Shown: positions 24,648-35,360 of the stretch, in pieces
Layout of the letters: each line of letters opens with the position of its first letter
Position numbering within the stretch: the stretch's first letter is position 1
Assembly: GCA_012845835.1 (NCBI GenBank)
Contig: JABAKD010000008.1
Coordinates: 6,184,775-6,248,774, forward strand
Length of the DNA: 64,000 nt
DNA from: Undaria pinnatifida
Taxonomy: Eukaryota > Sar > Phaeophyceae > Laminariales > Alariaceae
Direction: 5' to 3'
Program-made: the position numbers and the translations under genes
The notes under the pieces: model-generated
What the model was told of the DNA's origin: nothing
Seen by the model: only the letters and a program-made list of their open reading frames with translations
Database searches by the model: none

Positions 24648-25650
24648 CAGCTTTCCGACCCTTGCAACAATTTTGTTTTTTTTTCCGGAAGCGAGGATTA
24701 TATACACATGTACGTGGATCGGGAAGCGCATCAAGAGTAAAAAACGTAGTTATGTTGTGGGGAGATAATTAGGCGTTCACATGGATGGCGTACAGCGTAC
24801 ATAAAGCAGATTTGAGCCGTGGCGAGAGGCCTATTAGCAGTACTCGACGATGCAACGCGCTTTGGCCGGACTCTACATGTGTACACGTACACCAGGCGGA
24901 TGGCTTTGGTTCCTCCACGCTTCCACTGCTGCAGCTCTGCGCTCTCTGGTATCTTGCTGCGAGGGGTGACGACTTGTCTATTAAGAACTCTCCTGTTATA
25001 CCAGATCTAGAACCAGGCTGGTAAGTCTACGTACACGAAACGGATGTCGGTTGTCTCTCAGTTCATTAGAGCTCCAGCTCAAGATTGTTTTTTAGATATG
25101 TTGACGCTGCAACAAAAAGCTGCCAGTCGGGAACGAAACCAGCGCGCACGTCGTGCTCTGCGCTTTGTAGCTCTTATTAATAATAGCATACCTTACCTCT
25201 CATATCATACCATACTCGTACGAGTCGACCTAGCCACCCATCCTACGTACTGAACCCACGGTTTGGGGATAAATTACTTGGAAATAGACTTCGGATACAT
25301 TAACTTTTGGGCGTTGTGTGTTGCTATTGTATTCGTACCACATAATGCGATACAAGGTGTTTCTATGCGTGTTCTTCTTTCTATGATATCCATCGACGTC
25401 TATAGAGCACTGATCCCAGTGTCCGTGCTGATTCTTTGTCAAAAAGAGCCTTATATGGTCCCTCTACAGCAGCGCCGGCGTGTGCTGGCCGGGAAAAAAA
25501 CCGGCACTACATACAGCGGAAATCGGCACTACTCGGCATACCTGCCACTACATGTTCCCATCTGTGCCACGCGATTTCACAGGCACTGTGTCGGGCAACC
25601 GGCACTACTAAACCGGCACTGTAGAGGGACGAGAGGGACCGCTATTAATA

Positions 25651-25848
25651 CTGCACTACCTGGTGTCAGATAAGTGGTTACAACCACGGTATTTGGACGA
25701 AATGCCAAACGTGCTGGACACGGAAAGCAGCAAGCAAACTATAAGAAAAAATGCTGCACTACCTGGTGTCAGATAAGTGGTCACAACCACGGTATTTGGA
25801 CGCAATGCCAAATGTACTGGACACGGAAAGCAGCAAGCAAACTATAAA
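25651..25848. repeat. 103-b tandem duplication starting CTGCACTACCTGGTG
   Basis: Two near-identical units begin at 25651 and 25754, and both end AGCAAGCAAACTATAA. They differ at only a few bases and are separated by a short A-rich linker, so this is a recent event. The unit starts with an ACCTGGT motif that recurs singly across the window. Confidence 0.9.
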
Positions 25849-27059
25849 TACCACATTCTAGTAGTCTACGCGTACGTAGCAGGTAGTAGATCCTAGATCC
25901 ATTGTCTCATATCGTACCATCTCTGTCACGTATCATAGCATCATAGCTGCGAGACGCACGCATAGCATGCCTCTCGAAAGACGAACAGCTCAACAACGTA
26001 CCAACTGAGTGGCGCGCCATTCAAAGCAGTGGGCCAGAGGCGAGCGGTTAGCGTGAAATGTGCCATACAGCTGGCTCAGGGAGCCTTAGATTCGGGGTTC
26101 CTGGGGATGATACAGCAGCAACGGGGGCATCCTGGTGTGTCCTTTGTTGGGTGGAAACCGTTTTCGCATTTTTCAAATTTGATTTGAAGTGATCGGTACG
26201 TAGAGCTTAACAACAGCTCCATCTATCTGCTGGCGGTGCGTAGCACAGGGTGCTTGGCTTGCGACGGAACGAAGGGGGGGGCACGCTATCATATCAGTCT
26301 CTCTTACCCCAACGCCTGGAGCCGGCTCATCGTCCCACCGTGATGACAACGTGATGATCTGGAGTCGGGACGGGGGAAGGAAAGGTTTCATATTACTCGA
26401 CGAGGCGTTGCCGTTGCTAGGGATACGGGGGCCATATACCCACATCCAAAGAACGAACACACAACATGACGACAGACCCGACCACCTGCGACGCGAACCA
26501 GCTGAGCGCACGTTCAACCTGCTCGTAAATTCCAAGTGCACTCGGTACCTGACCCCCTTCCCACACCGCAGGTCACGTCTTTGGGGCGGGCTTTGATGGC
26601 TGCCACCGCACTTGTGTCTGTAGAAATATTGTTTGTAGTCTAGTCTAGCTATTATGTGCTGGTACAAGTAAGTGAGGAACGCAAAAGATTTCATTGTTGT
26701 CTCAAGCTATTATTAATATCTTTATTTTTTTCCGTTAAATAATTTCGATCGCGGACACCCTCCAGCCACCTCCAGCCACCTCCCGCCAATGCGTACAGAA
26801 GGGGCAACAGGACGGTTGAAGCGGTCTTGCTTCCCATGGTCCGCGAATTTACCCTAGGAGCGGAAGTCGTCTACGTCCTCCCGGTGGCGAAATGTTCTTC
26901 GATATCTCCAGCAATACATTTATTAATAATAGTTAAAAGCGAAGAGAGCTGTTGGTTGATTCGCCAGTAGGGTAGCTTGCGCTGCCGGGGTTGTAACGAA
27001 GACCAATGATAGGGACAGCTTACGCTATACCTACACTGGGACCCGAAGGGTGCGCCAGC

Positions 27060-27188
27060 TAGCGTTGGGCTGCGAAAGCAACTGAGTTAAATCGACACAC
27101 GACGCGTATGAAAATACGTGGAAGTGTGGTGAGCTAAAGCTTTATTTTTCCCCATCCGCCGGAGGATGAAAAAAAAAAAAAAAAATCC
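27060..27188 (+). repeat. Element B, A-tailed retroposon-like copy
   Basis: GAAAATACGTGGAAGTGTGG, then AAGCTTTATTTTTCCCCATC and CGCCGGAGGATG followed by 17 A. It matches 44205-44325 (which lacks the A tail) and, inverted, the end at 9655-9705. A 3' homopolymer A tail supports retroposition. No internal Pol III boxes were seen in the piece shared by the copies. Confidence 0.6.
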
Positions 27189-27573
27189 AGCAGGGTGTGC
27201 GATACGCGGATGTATATCCAACGGCCAACAACGCGAAAATATGAATAACCAAAGATATACGAGAAAGAGGCGCAGAAGATATGGTAGACGAGGGCGGGCG
27301 GGGGCAACACAGGTCGGTTTCATGACATGTATCTGTAACTCACGCCTCCCCCCGTTTTGGAGTAACCGCTTGGATACCAATCGTGTTCTCTCATTTGCCG
27401 TGGACCCATCAAATGGGTATTTTGGTATAGATAGACGTAGACTATCCCAGCGTCACTGAGTGATTCAACGAACACTCCGAGGGGCCGGGCTTGGAGAGGG
27501 CCAGAAGAGTGCTCGCCATTATCTGCTGCGCTGTGCCCCATGCCGCCGGTGCAGCAGGTGCACATTGGTCTGC

Positions 27574-27704
27574 ATGTTTGATGGGCGTTCGTGGAACTTT
27601 TCGTCCAATGGCATCCCTGCCAACAATGCAGCCGCCGCCGCCACCGCAGCAGCAGCAGCAGCACAGGCTGGTCAGAGTTGGGTTCCGGAAGGAAAACGCA
27701 TGAG
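27574..27704 (+). CDS. Weak first-exon candidate
   Basis: An ATG opens a frame reading MFDGRSWNFSSNGIPANN, then an Ala/Gln-rich stretch, then AGQSWVPEGKRMR before a GTAGAG donor. Composition and codon choice resemble the real exons, but no partner exon could be joined, and an overlapping GCN repeat makes open frames likely by chance. Confidence 0.2.
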
Positions 27705-28754
27705 GTAGAGCATCCGACATCGATGCAGTATGTACACGCCCAGGGCTTAGGATATGAAGGCGACAATGGTGTGGGTATGTGTTCTAATTCGACGCCGCGT
27801 CGAACATTCAATGCCACACAGTTTCACGTACGGGGAATACTCTGAAGGGGTGAAGCTATATCGACGCGGCAGTACGGGGGAGGCGCAAATTACCCCACGC
27901 AAATTCTGCAAGAGCAGCCGTTACACACGGCGTACAGCGTTAACATGGTGGTGGGTGGTACGTGCCTTTCAGGGGTACCGCAATGACGCCATCGTCAGCC
28001 GTTCCGCCCTAGCGAGGGACACCTTGGCTGGGGTGTACAGCCACAGCCCCCTATGGCGCACGATACACGGTGCTGGTAAAAGCTCGGGGTTGACGCCAAC
28101 GCTAACGCCAGGGGGAGAAACGGTAACACTAGACTATATCGCCAGCGCTAGTGCTAACGCTAGCGCTAACGCTAGCGCCACAGCGTTAAACCGAAGGGTG
28201 TATATCTACAGGGTCTTCCGCCGTACTATATGGTACCACGTTTTGTCGCGTCTGTTTCGGGCAGTCGCGGTGTGTGATTCTACCGCGGCTCCGCCCCGCG
28301 GTTAACCATAGCCCTTCCGCGACCTGAGTTCGTCGCGCAGAGATCTGTTGCACGTTTTTCATAACCTACAGATGACGTGTCGGCCAGAAAATGCTGTACC
28401 CAGCAAAGGCTTATCAGTGCGGTACCTGGTATGATATGCAATCGGTTTAGGGGCGGGCATTCCTCCGTGGTACCTGGTATTGCACGCCTTCTTTAATAAT
28501 TTTGGGTTGGCCCCGTCTTAAGAATGTGGACATTCTTGCAGTGGGGGAGGCGGCGGCGGTGATGACGTCACGCACGATGTGAAAACGCCTCATAACGATG
28601 GGTAGAGATTGGAGGTGTTATAGTGTAGAAAGAGGGCAAGAAGCAGGGATTGGAGCGGGGGGCGTTTTTATGTGTGGGAGTGGCGTGTTTGCCGCCAATC
28701 GGTTTAGTGCTTTATTCGGAAGGGTCGGCGGAATAGATGACGACACGCACTGGA

Positions 28755-29335
28755 GTTGTTATCCTTGATGTTCACGTTTGTCACTTGAGGTCGCAAAGGA
28801 TATTTGCCCTTTTGGTGTTTTGTGCTGTAAAAGATGGCGTCAGAGTGGATTTTTAGCCCATTCCTTGATGTTTTCGTTTTAAATGGACAACAAGAGGATA
28901 TTTACCGTTGATGTGTTTGTGTTGTAAAATATTACTATGACCAGTGTATTTGGCCTTGATTGTTTTTGTTGTGAAAAGTCAAGAGGATAATTTACCCTGT
29001 TGATGTTTGTGAAAGATGACGAGTGCATTTAGCCCTTATTGATGTTTGTTTGAAGCAAGCTGTGTGTAAAAGTTGCCGAGAGCACAATTAAAATTTTACC
29101 CTTGAGGTTTTTTCGTCGCAAAAGGCTTCGACCATCATTATGTAGGTACCCTTGATGTCATTGTAACTGTAAACATTGACGAGTGTATTTACATCCTCTC
29201 GATGTTTTCGTTTTTTTGTTGTTGAAGACGACGAGTGTATTTATACCCGTGTTGTTTTTGCTTGCAAAAGGGAGGGGAAGAATGTATCTATTTACACCCT
29301 TGATGTTTTCGGTGGACAGCTGTGTTACAAAAGAC
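28755..29335. repeat. Degenerate tandem repeat, about 60-80 b units
   Basis: Units of the form TTGATGTTT..GTTGTAAAAGATGACGAGTGTATTTACCC recur about eight times with heavy divergence. They end before 29340. No coding signal. Confidence 0.65.
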
Positions 29336-30200
29336 GAAAAACGTCATATAATACGAAAAACAACGTCGTTTTAATTAGTTTACATACGCTTCGTGTACCA
29401 ACGGAAAAACCAGATTAGGGTGTACCTAATGACGTCGGCGGCGGTTAGCGTCGGCTGTCCCATCGTTTACCAGATCCGTTCCCCAAAAGTCTCCCTCGAG
29501 TGGCCGCTACGGGTCATCTTTGCTGCGATTGGCCGACGAAACCTTAAGCGCATAATAATGTGGCGGAATGTCGACCCCAGAGCCTGCTCTGTTCTCCACA
29601 AGCATCTTGCCGCGAGCCCTTATACTGTTGCAAGATGTATGCCATACTGAATCCAAGACGTTTGTTCCTAAAAGCGTGGGTGCAGTTCCGAAATAAAAAA
29701 TGCTAAAAACGATCGACAATGAATGCGGTGCGAAAACCAGACTATCATAACATAAACGCTGAAAACTACAGTTTAGCAGGTGCTACTCCGTGTTAATATA
29801 CACGATAATAAAGGTGTGCACACCCTTTATTTTCTGAGGCTGATTTTTACATTATTAAAAAAAAAAAACTCTACAATATCCCACCCCCCCCCAAAAAAAA
29901 AAGTTTGTTTTAATTTGAAAATGAAACGGCAACCCGATGCACACAATCCCATCAATATACCATGATCCCTATTAATAGGCACGCAAAAGAGTCAGATTGC
30001 AAAACAACAAAGGCATTTCCGGCATTTTGACTTCGTTCAGGAGCCCCCGTCATAGAGACAATTAGTAGAGCCGAAAAGTGCCACACATTTGTCATACAGT
30101 AGCACACGCCATGTTTGGGCATCAATATTAGTTTGTTTAGCCCTGGCTACGTTAGGGGTTTCCCGTACTTTTGGGGGCGTGTTTTGCTGTGGCTCGGGAT

Positions 30201-30214
30201 CACTCGCGCGAGTG
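30201..30214. repeat. CACTCGCGCGAGTG palindrome
   Basis: A perfect 14-b palindrome also present at 51602-51615, with a one-base variant at 51453-51466. Each is followed by AACCCC or GG(C)(C)CC-type sequence, suggesting that the palindrome belongs to a larger dispersed element end. Confidence 0.5.
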
Positions 30215-30426
30215 AACCCCCTGACCCCGTTGCGGTCTTAAGCTTTTCGTGCTGTTTTAGTTCTGTGTGGTTTTGAATCCGCAACGGAGTGGTAAGCTAC
30301 GCTGCGCGTAAGCAAAACCGCCTAGAGTATTCGTCTGTGAGGTAATGAGTCATTCGTCATGCGAGCGAGTGTCTCAGCCCAGTGGAGAGGTGAAAACGGA
30401 GGTATCCCCCCTACTCTTTTTTTTTT

Positions 30427-30745
30427 TTCTCACACTTTTACTTTCCAGCTTCTGGACAAGCCGTGGTCACAGGTGTCGTCCCTTCTCCCCCCCGGTTCTC
30501 TCGCCTTCAGTTTTTATCGCGCATAGGGTTCAGCAACCCCACTGCTCGTCGATTTTTCATCGAATGTTGCTAACTCACGCTCTCGCGCTTTCCGCAAGTC
30601 AATTTGTGCACAAGAAAAAGTCCCAACAAATTTATACGAGTATGCACTCGGCGGGGCTCGAACTCACGAAACTGACCTATACCAGGCTCGAGGATAACCT
30701 GATATGCCACCGGGCGATCTATGTACCCTTGGTCATTCATTTTTT
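30427..30745 (-). repeat. tRNA-derived SINE-like element, copy 1
   Basis: About 320 b shared with 33760-34060. Read on the minus strand, the element starts with a tRNA-like head: GGTGGCATATCAGG resembles a Pol III A box and GAGTTCGAGCCCC a B box. On the plus strand the body contains CTTTCCAGCTTCTGGACA, GTGGTCACAGGTGTCGTCC and CTCACGCTCTCGCGCTTTCC. A tRNA-like head on a non-tRNA body is the definition of a SINE. The head does not fold as a complete tRNA cloverleaf, so it is not called a tRNA gene. Confidence 0.7.
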
Positions 30746-31403
30746 TGTGCATATAGTCAACCACAACGGGAGTCGACCTGGTGCATAGAAATAACCAAGC
30801 GCCGTCGGTCGTCGACTGCCGAGCGTGAAAGAGCAACGAAGCAAGTACTTAGGGTCATTCGTATCGAAGCCTGTTTTCTTCCCTCCCCCCCCCAAAAAAA
30901 AACAATTTTTGTAAATATATTATGTTTGGATTTTCCAGAATGAGTGACGGAGGCTTTCCATTGTCATCATTTTTGACAGTGCAAACAAGACGGACAGGTT
31001 TTCATTTTTCAATTTTCCGACTTTTGAAGCATTTTTTTTTTGGAAATCTCAACAAGGTATTTTGCTGTTGGAAATGATGGAATTTTTTGGACAAACGCTA
31101 TTTCGACGAGAACGGCCCTGATGGTCTCATCGCGCTCAGTCCCTTTCTGCGCGCGGCGATGTTCAGTCTGTGTCTCCTCTGGAGAGACGCGTTTCTGGCT
31201 CTGTCATACGATATCACACCACATCATATTGATAGCATATCGTATCGTGTATCGTGTATCATACCATACCATAAATACATATAGGTCTATATACGAGCAT
31301 TCTTTTTTTCGGAGATTCGGTCAAGAGGTTTTTTTCGTCTCGGCCTCAGTATGCGATTCGCGGAACCGGAATTCTCGGTCAAATAGGTTCGTTCGAGCGC
31401 CGT

Positions 31404-32062
31404 CTTCGGGGGGCGGCTCCAACGCCCCTCGCCCTGCCGTGTCCGTTCCGCACCTCGACGTGAACGCGGACGGATGCCGAGCGAGACAAGCGAGAAGTTG
31501 TAAAAATATCGCATGTCGAGGACGAATTCCGGAGATTCTGGTTGTATTTTCACGTCTGCAGTGCCTGGATGATTTACAAAATTGGCATCATTTCCAAACA
31601 GTAGGCAGTTGCTATTGTAAATGTTTTGAATTTTGCGGTAGCATACTCTCGAACGTCTGTTTTGCTTGACGTCTGCAGGGCTTGAGCGTTTGTTTGTTTT
31701 GCTTTGACGTCTGCAGGGCTTGAACGAATGAAACATGTAAAAGCCTTCGGGGGGCGGCTCTGACGCGTAAAAGTCTTCGGGGGGCGGCTCCAACGCCTCT
31801 CGCCCTTCCTTATCCGTTGGGCACCTCGACGTGAACGCAGATGGATGCTGAGCGAGACAAGGGAGAAGTTGCAAAATTTTGGTATTTTGCGGAGGTAATC
31901 TTGTGACTTCGGTTGTACCTTCTAATAACGTCTGCAGCGTCTGCATAATTTCCAAAAATGGCATCATTTCCAAACGGTAGGTAGTTGCTAGACTTTTGAA
32001 TTTTGCGGTGGTATATACTCTCGAGCGTTTGTCTTGCTTGACGTCTGCAGGGCTTGAGCGCG
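31404..32062. repeat. Tandem duplication of about 290 b
   Basis: Copies at 31404-31690 and 31771-32062 share GTCTTCGGGGGGCGGCTCC, ACCTCGACGTGAACGC, ATGGCATCATTTCCAAAC and GACGTCTGCAGGGCTTGAGCG. Shorter fragments of the two unit ends (GGGCGGCTC and GACGTCTGCAGG) lie between them, showing more than one duplication round. Confidence 0.85.
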
Positions 32063-32187
32063 TGTTGTAACACCAGTAGTAGATCGCTCTAATTCGTCTT
32101 TTTATGTTGTTGCGTTTGGTGCTGTTGAATGTTTCTCATTTCGAGCGTGCTTGGTCTGCACGTCAACCTGAGTTGTACAAGTGAATA

Positions 32188-32520
32188 ACGTTTACAACTT
32201 CGTCGGGTGAATACGTACATGAAAAAATAATATCTATCTGATATAATATTGATTGGGTACGCGCCAACAACAACGTACAACAACGATGGACAACCTACAA
32301 AAAAAAAGTAATAACAATCCTTGAGCGATGACGTTCTTTTCGCAAAAATCGTCAGGAGGAGTTGTACAAGTGAAGAATGTGAATAACTTCGTCGGCTGAA
32401 TACGCACATGAAAAAATAGCATCTCATAAAATATTGATTGGGTACGCGCCAACAACAACGAACGTACAACAAAGATGGACTAACCTACAAAAAGAAATAT
32501 GCAAATAATGCGTGACCGAT
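32188..32520. repeat. About 180-b tandem duplication
   Basis: Two units start TTGTACAAGTGAA at about 32174 and 32362. Both contain ATTGATTGGGTACGCGCCAA and a CAACAACGTACAACAA-like segment. They lie directly downstream of the 31404-32062 duplication. Confidence 0.85.
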
Positions 32521-32805
32521 GACGTGCTTTTTTACACGTATGTATATGCTACGCGCCATCTGCGAGAGGTTTCCTACGGCCGGGAACGAAGGCGGGGATA
32601 CAACCTTATTTAGGAAGTAAAACTCTAGACGGATACCCTTCATTAAACAAATAAAAATTCCCTAGATAACGTACATGATGCAAATGACCAGCCGAATTGC
32701 GACCGCGTAAATAATTGCGAGCTTAGTTAGTAGGCTTTGACCAGTTGCTAGTGTTCTTCTATTTACTACTACTGTAGTACGTGGAGGGGATAGCTCCGGA
32801 GATCG

Positions 32806-32962
32806 CTCTTACGAAGTCGGTGATAATCAATTAACAAACTGGAAAAGATATTTGTTTGGTTGTTCATTTGCATAACCCACTCACTATGAGTGTTACTGAG
32901 TGAAGTGACAGTGGGTAGTGCTATGTGTTGTGAGTTCGATTCTCACCGACTTCGTATTTATC
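32806..32962. repeat. tRNA-like fragment with terminal inverted CGAAGTCGGTGA
   Basis: ACGAAGTCGGTGATAAT at about 32812 is the approximate complement of TTCTCACCGACTTCGT at about 32938. GTTCGATTCTCAC just inside resembles a Pol III B box. A GCTCAGTGGGCAGTGC A-box-like sequence lies at 33069. It cannot be folded into one tRNA, so it is a probable SINE fragment. Confidence 0.4.
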
Positions 32963-33759
32963 TTTTTCAAGGGTGCGCGCTGACGACATTATGAATGGTT
33001 ATTTTGGTAGATTGACATATGTATGTAGTAGCACTACCCACTGAGCTACTGAGGCAAGTAATATAGTATAGCTCAGTGGGCAGTGCTGTAGCATTTCTCG
33101 GTCACATCACTTTGTTCGAAGGCCGCCGTCCAAGTGAGAAGCGCGCAATTTTTTTTGTTGAACGGTATTCTCCAGTCATTCTTCGGATCTTGATGTATGG
33201 AGAGGTTGATAAAATAAAAATTGGCAAGACATTTTTTTTCCGAATTGGCGTCATATTTTGTCCCAAAACAAAAAATATTATTATTACTGTAAAAAAATCC
33301 CCATGGTACAGCGGGGTAGGGGTCATAGTAGTGCGTTTGTTTATTGAATTTCGGTAGGTACACGCACATACATACATGGATATAGACGTGGCAAGCGCAC
33401 GCATCGCTAAACGAGGAGGAGGTAGTAGTGATTACAATTTTTGCGCCATGAAAAGCCACACAGCAGCATTGCGAATGGCTGCGTCCCCGGGGCCTCGAGG
33501 GTTGTATTATACAAATTCCTCCTGTTGTTAAGCTGCCCCACTCCAAGGTGGTGGCAAGAAGACGGTAGGATGGCGTGCTTTGTTGTTGCTGTGGTCCCTG
33601 ACTCCGTTGCTGGGGTCGTTTGCCGGTCAAGTGCAAGCGGTCGTGTGTTGGTACGGAACTGACAAATAAGTTTGTGTTGCTTCGTACTTGACGTGCTCCT
33701 TTTCTTGCTGCTGATTGCTGATTGATCATCTCTTCTACCAGTATTAATTTTATTTTTGG

Positions 33760-34060
33760 GCACACTTGTACTTTCCAGCTTCTGGACATACAAACCGTGG
33801 TCACAGGTGTCGTCCTTTCCTCCCCCCCCCCCGGTTATTGCCTTCATTTTTTTTGGCGCATAGGGTTCAGCACCCACTGATCGTCGATTTTCATCGAGTG
33901 CTGCTAACTCACGCTCTCGCGCTTTCCGCAAGTCCATTAGTGCATAAGACGAAAAAATATACGAGTACGCACTCGGGGGGATTCGAACTCACGAAGCTGC
34001 CTTATACCAGGCTCGAGGATATAACCTGATACGCCACCGGGGCAGTGAGTGACATAGAGC
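33760..34060 (-). repeat. tRNA-derived SINE-like element, copy 2
   Basis: Second copy of the 30427-30745 element in the same orientation. On the minus strand the head reads CCGGTGGCGTATCAGG and the B-box-like part GAGTTCGAATCCCCC. Internal indels of 2-10 b distinguish it from copy 1. A further A-box-like piece, GGTGGTCTAGTGGC, follows at about 34070 on the plus strand. Confidence 0.7.
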
Positions 34061-34867
34061 CGGTCGCCCCGGTGGTCTAGTGGCGTTGCACTCGAATACT
34101 ACTACTATTAATACTAGCGTTGGTCCTTGAGTTAAATAACCACCGTTCGTTGTGAGCTTTGTTGACTTTATTTATTTGCAGAAATAAATGGAAAAAAAGG
34201 ATCAACTAAATGCTGAAATCGCCTATTAATAGCAGCGTGGGTAGGTACAAATCGACGCGAATCGACGAGGCAAGAAAATACTGAATTCTTCTCGCGATAC
34301 AAATCAGGGCAGGTACCGTAGTGGGGAGGGGGAAGGGGAGCCCGCTATAAGACCCCGGATCTAAGCTATACTACTCGGAGGGCTCAAGAGTAATGCGAGC
34401 ATGACAATAAATGGGATGAGGAAAAGAAAAGAAATGAAGTGTATTACTGCTGCTGTTGCTCCGATCGACTCGGTCTGGACTGACTGCTATTGTATTATGC
34501 AATTGGTCCGTACAACTTCTCCAATCACACGCAGCGGACATGGCCAGTCACCTTACTGGCCCCGGATGCTTGATTGAGTAAAACTATCATAAGAAACGCA
34601 CTTGACACGTTTCGTCGCCAGACTAAAGGGTCAGTCGGCGTGTGCTCGGATTTATTCGATCGAAATCTGATTAATTAAGCTCGAAATCGGGTTCAATTAA
34701 AAACGGTAGCTATTAATAGTAGTACATTGTTAATGGTTGTTAGTCTAAATCGAACTCTTGGCATTACCTTACATACTGTACGCGCTAACTATGATTGCTT
34801 GTGGTGACTTTTTTTACTCCACCAAGTATTGAATCGAACAATTCGAAGTGCTGCCCTGCCCTACCCG

Positions 34868-34903
34868 AAGCATGGGTGCCGGCGTACGCCGACACCCATG
34901 CGG
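34868..34903. repeat. Long near-perfect hairpin
   Basis: GCATGGGTGCCGGCGTACGC continues as CGACACCCATGC. Apart from one C/A mismatch the whole 32-b element is self-complementary. It stands alone in intergenic DNA with no T tract. Confidence 0.7.
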
Positions 34904-35129
34904 AGCCCTTGTATATATTATCATCATAATGCCATGCCATGCCGTGTCGCATCATGCTAACTGAGTGCCAAATCGTATTCTACCATATTATGTGATATTA
35001 TACGATTAAAAGAGGCTCGTCAACTCAAGAACTTACCCGACATCGTATTGAATCTTCGAAACTTGTTCGATTTACGCTCTATCTACCACGTGTACCTCAG
35101 ACGCATGCTGCGGTAAACAACGTGTACCA

Positions 35130-35360
35130 TTTTTTTTTCTGAGGCCCCCTTGAAGCACGTGAGGAGAGCTCTATACCTCACCCAAAACATACTTTTTTTT
35201 CGTAAAGACTGAACGGACGTACAATTCGATGAAACAGACCCATGGGCTAGGTATAAAAAAATACAAAAAAGATCCAAGAGGCAAAAAAGACATCCCGACG
35301 ACTACTTTAAATAGGGTTAAGGAGCCCAGTCGTTCAGAAAACACTTCATTAGCCGAAAAA
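35130..35360 (+). repeat. Dispersed element C copy
   Basis: AGAGCTCTATACCTCACC, GGGTTAAGGAGCCCAGTC and GTTCAGAAAACA appear in the family order, with the closest match to the 15090-15400 copy. It is intergenic. Confidence 0.6.

Noticed and set aside
26173-26694. 173-codon minus-strand frame as a gene
   Set aside because: No motif, no supporting splice partner, and composition like flanking intergenic DNA. It could be an orphan gene, but nothing here supports that.
33960-34100. A tRNA gene in the TTCGAA and GGTCTAGTGGC region
   Set aside because: A- and B-box-like sequences are present, but no seven-base-pair acceptor stem or anticodon arm forms, and the segment recurs at 30600-30745 within a larger element, so it is a SINE head.
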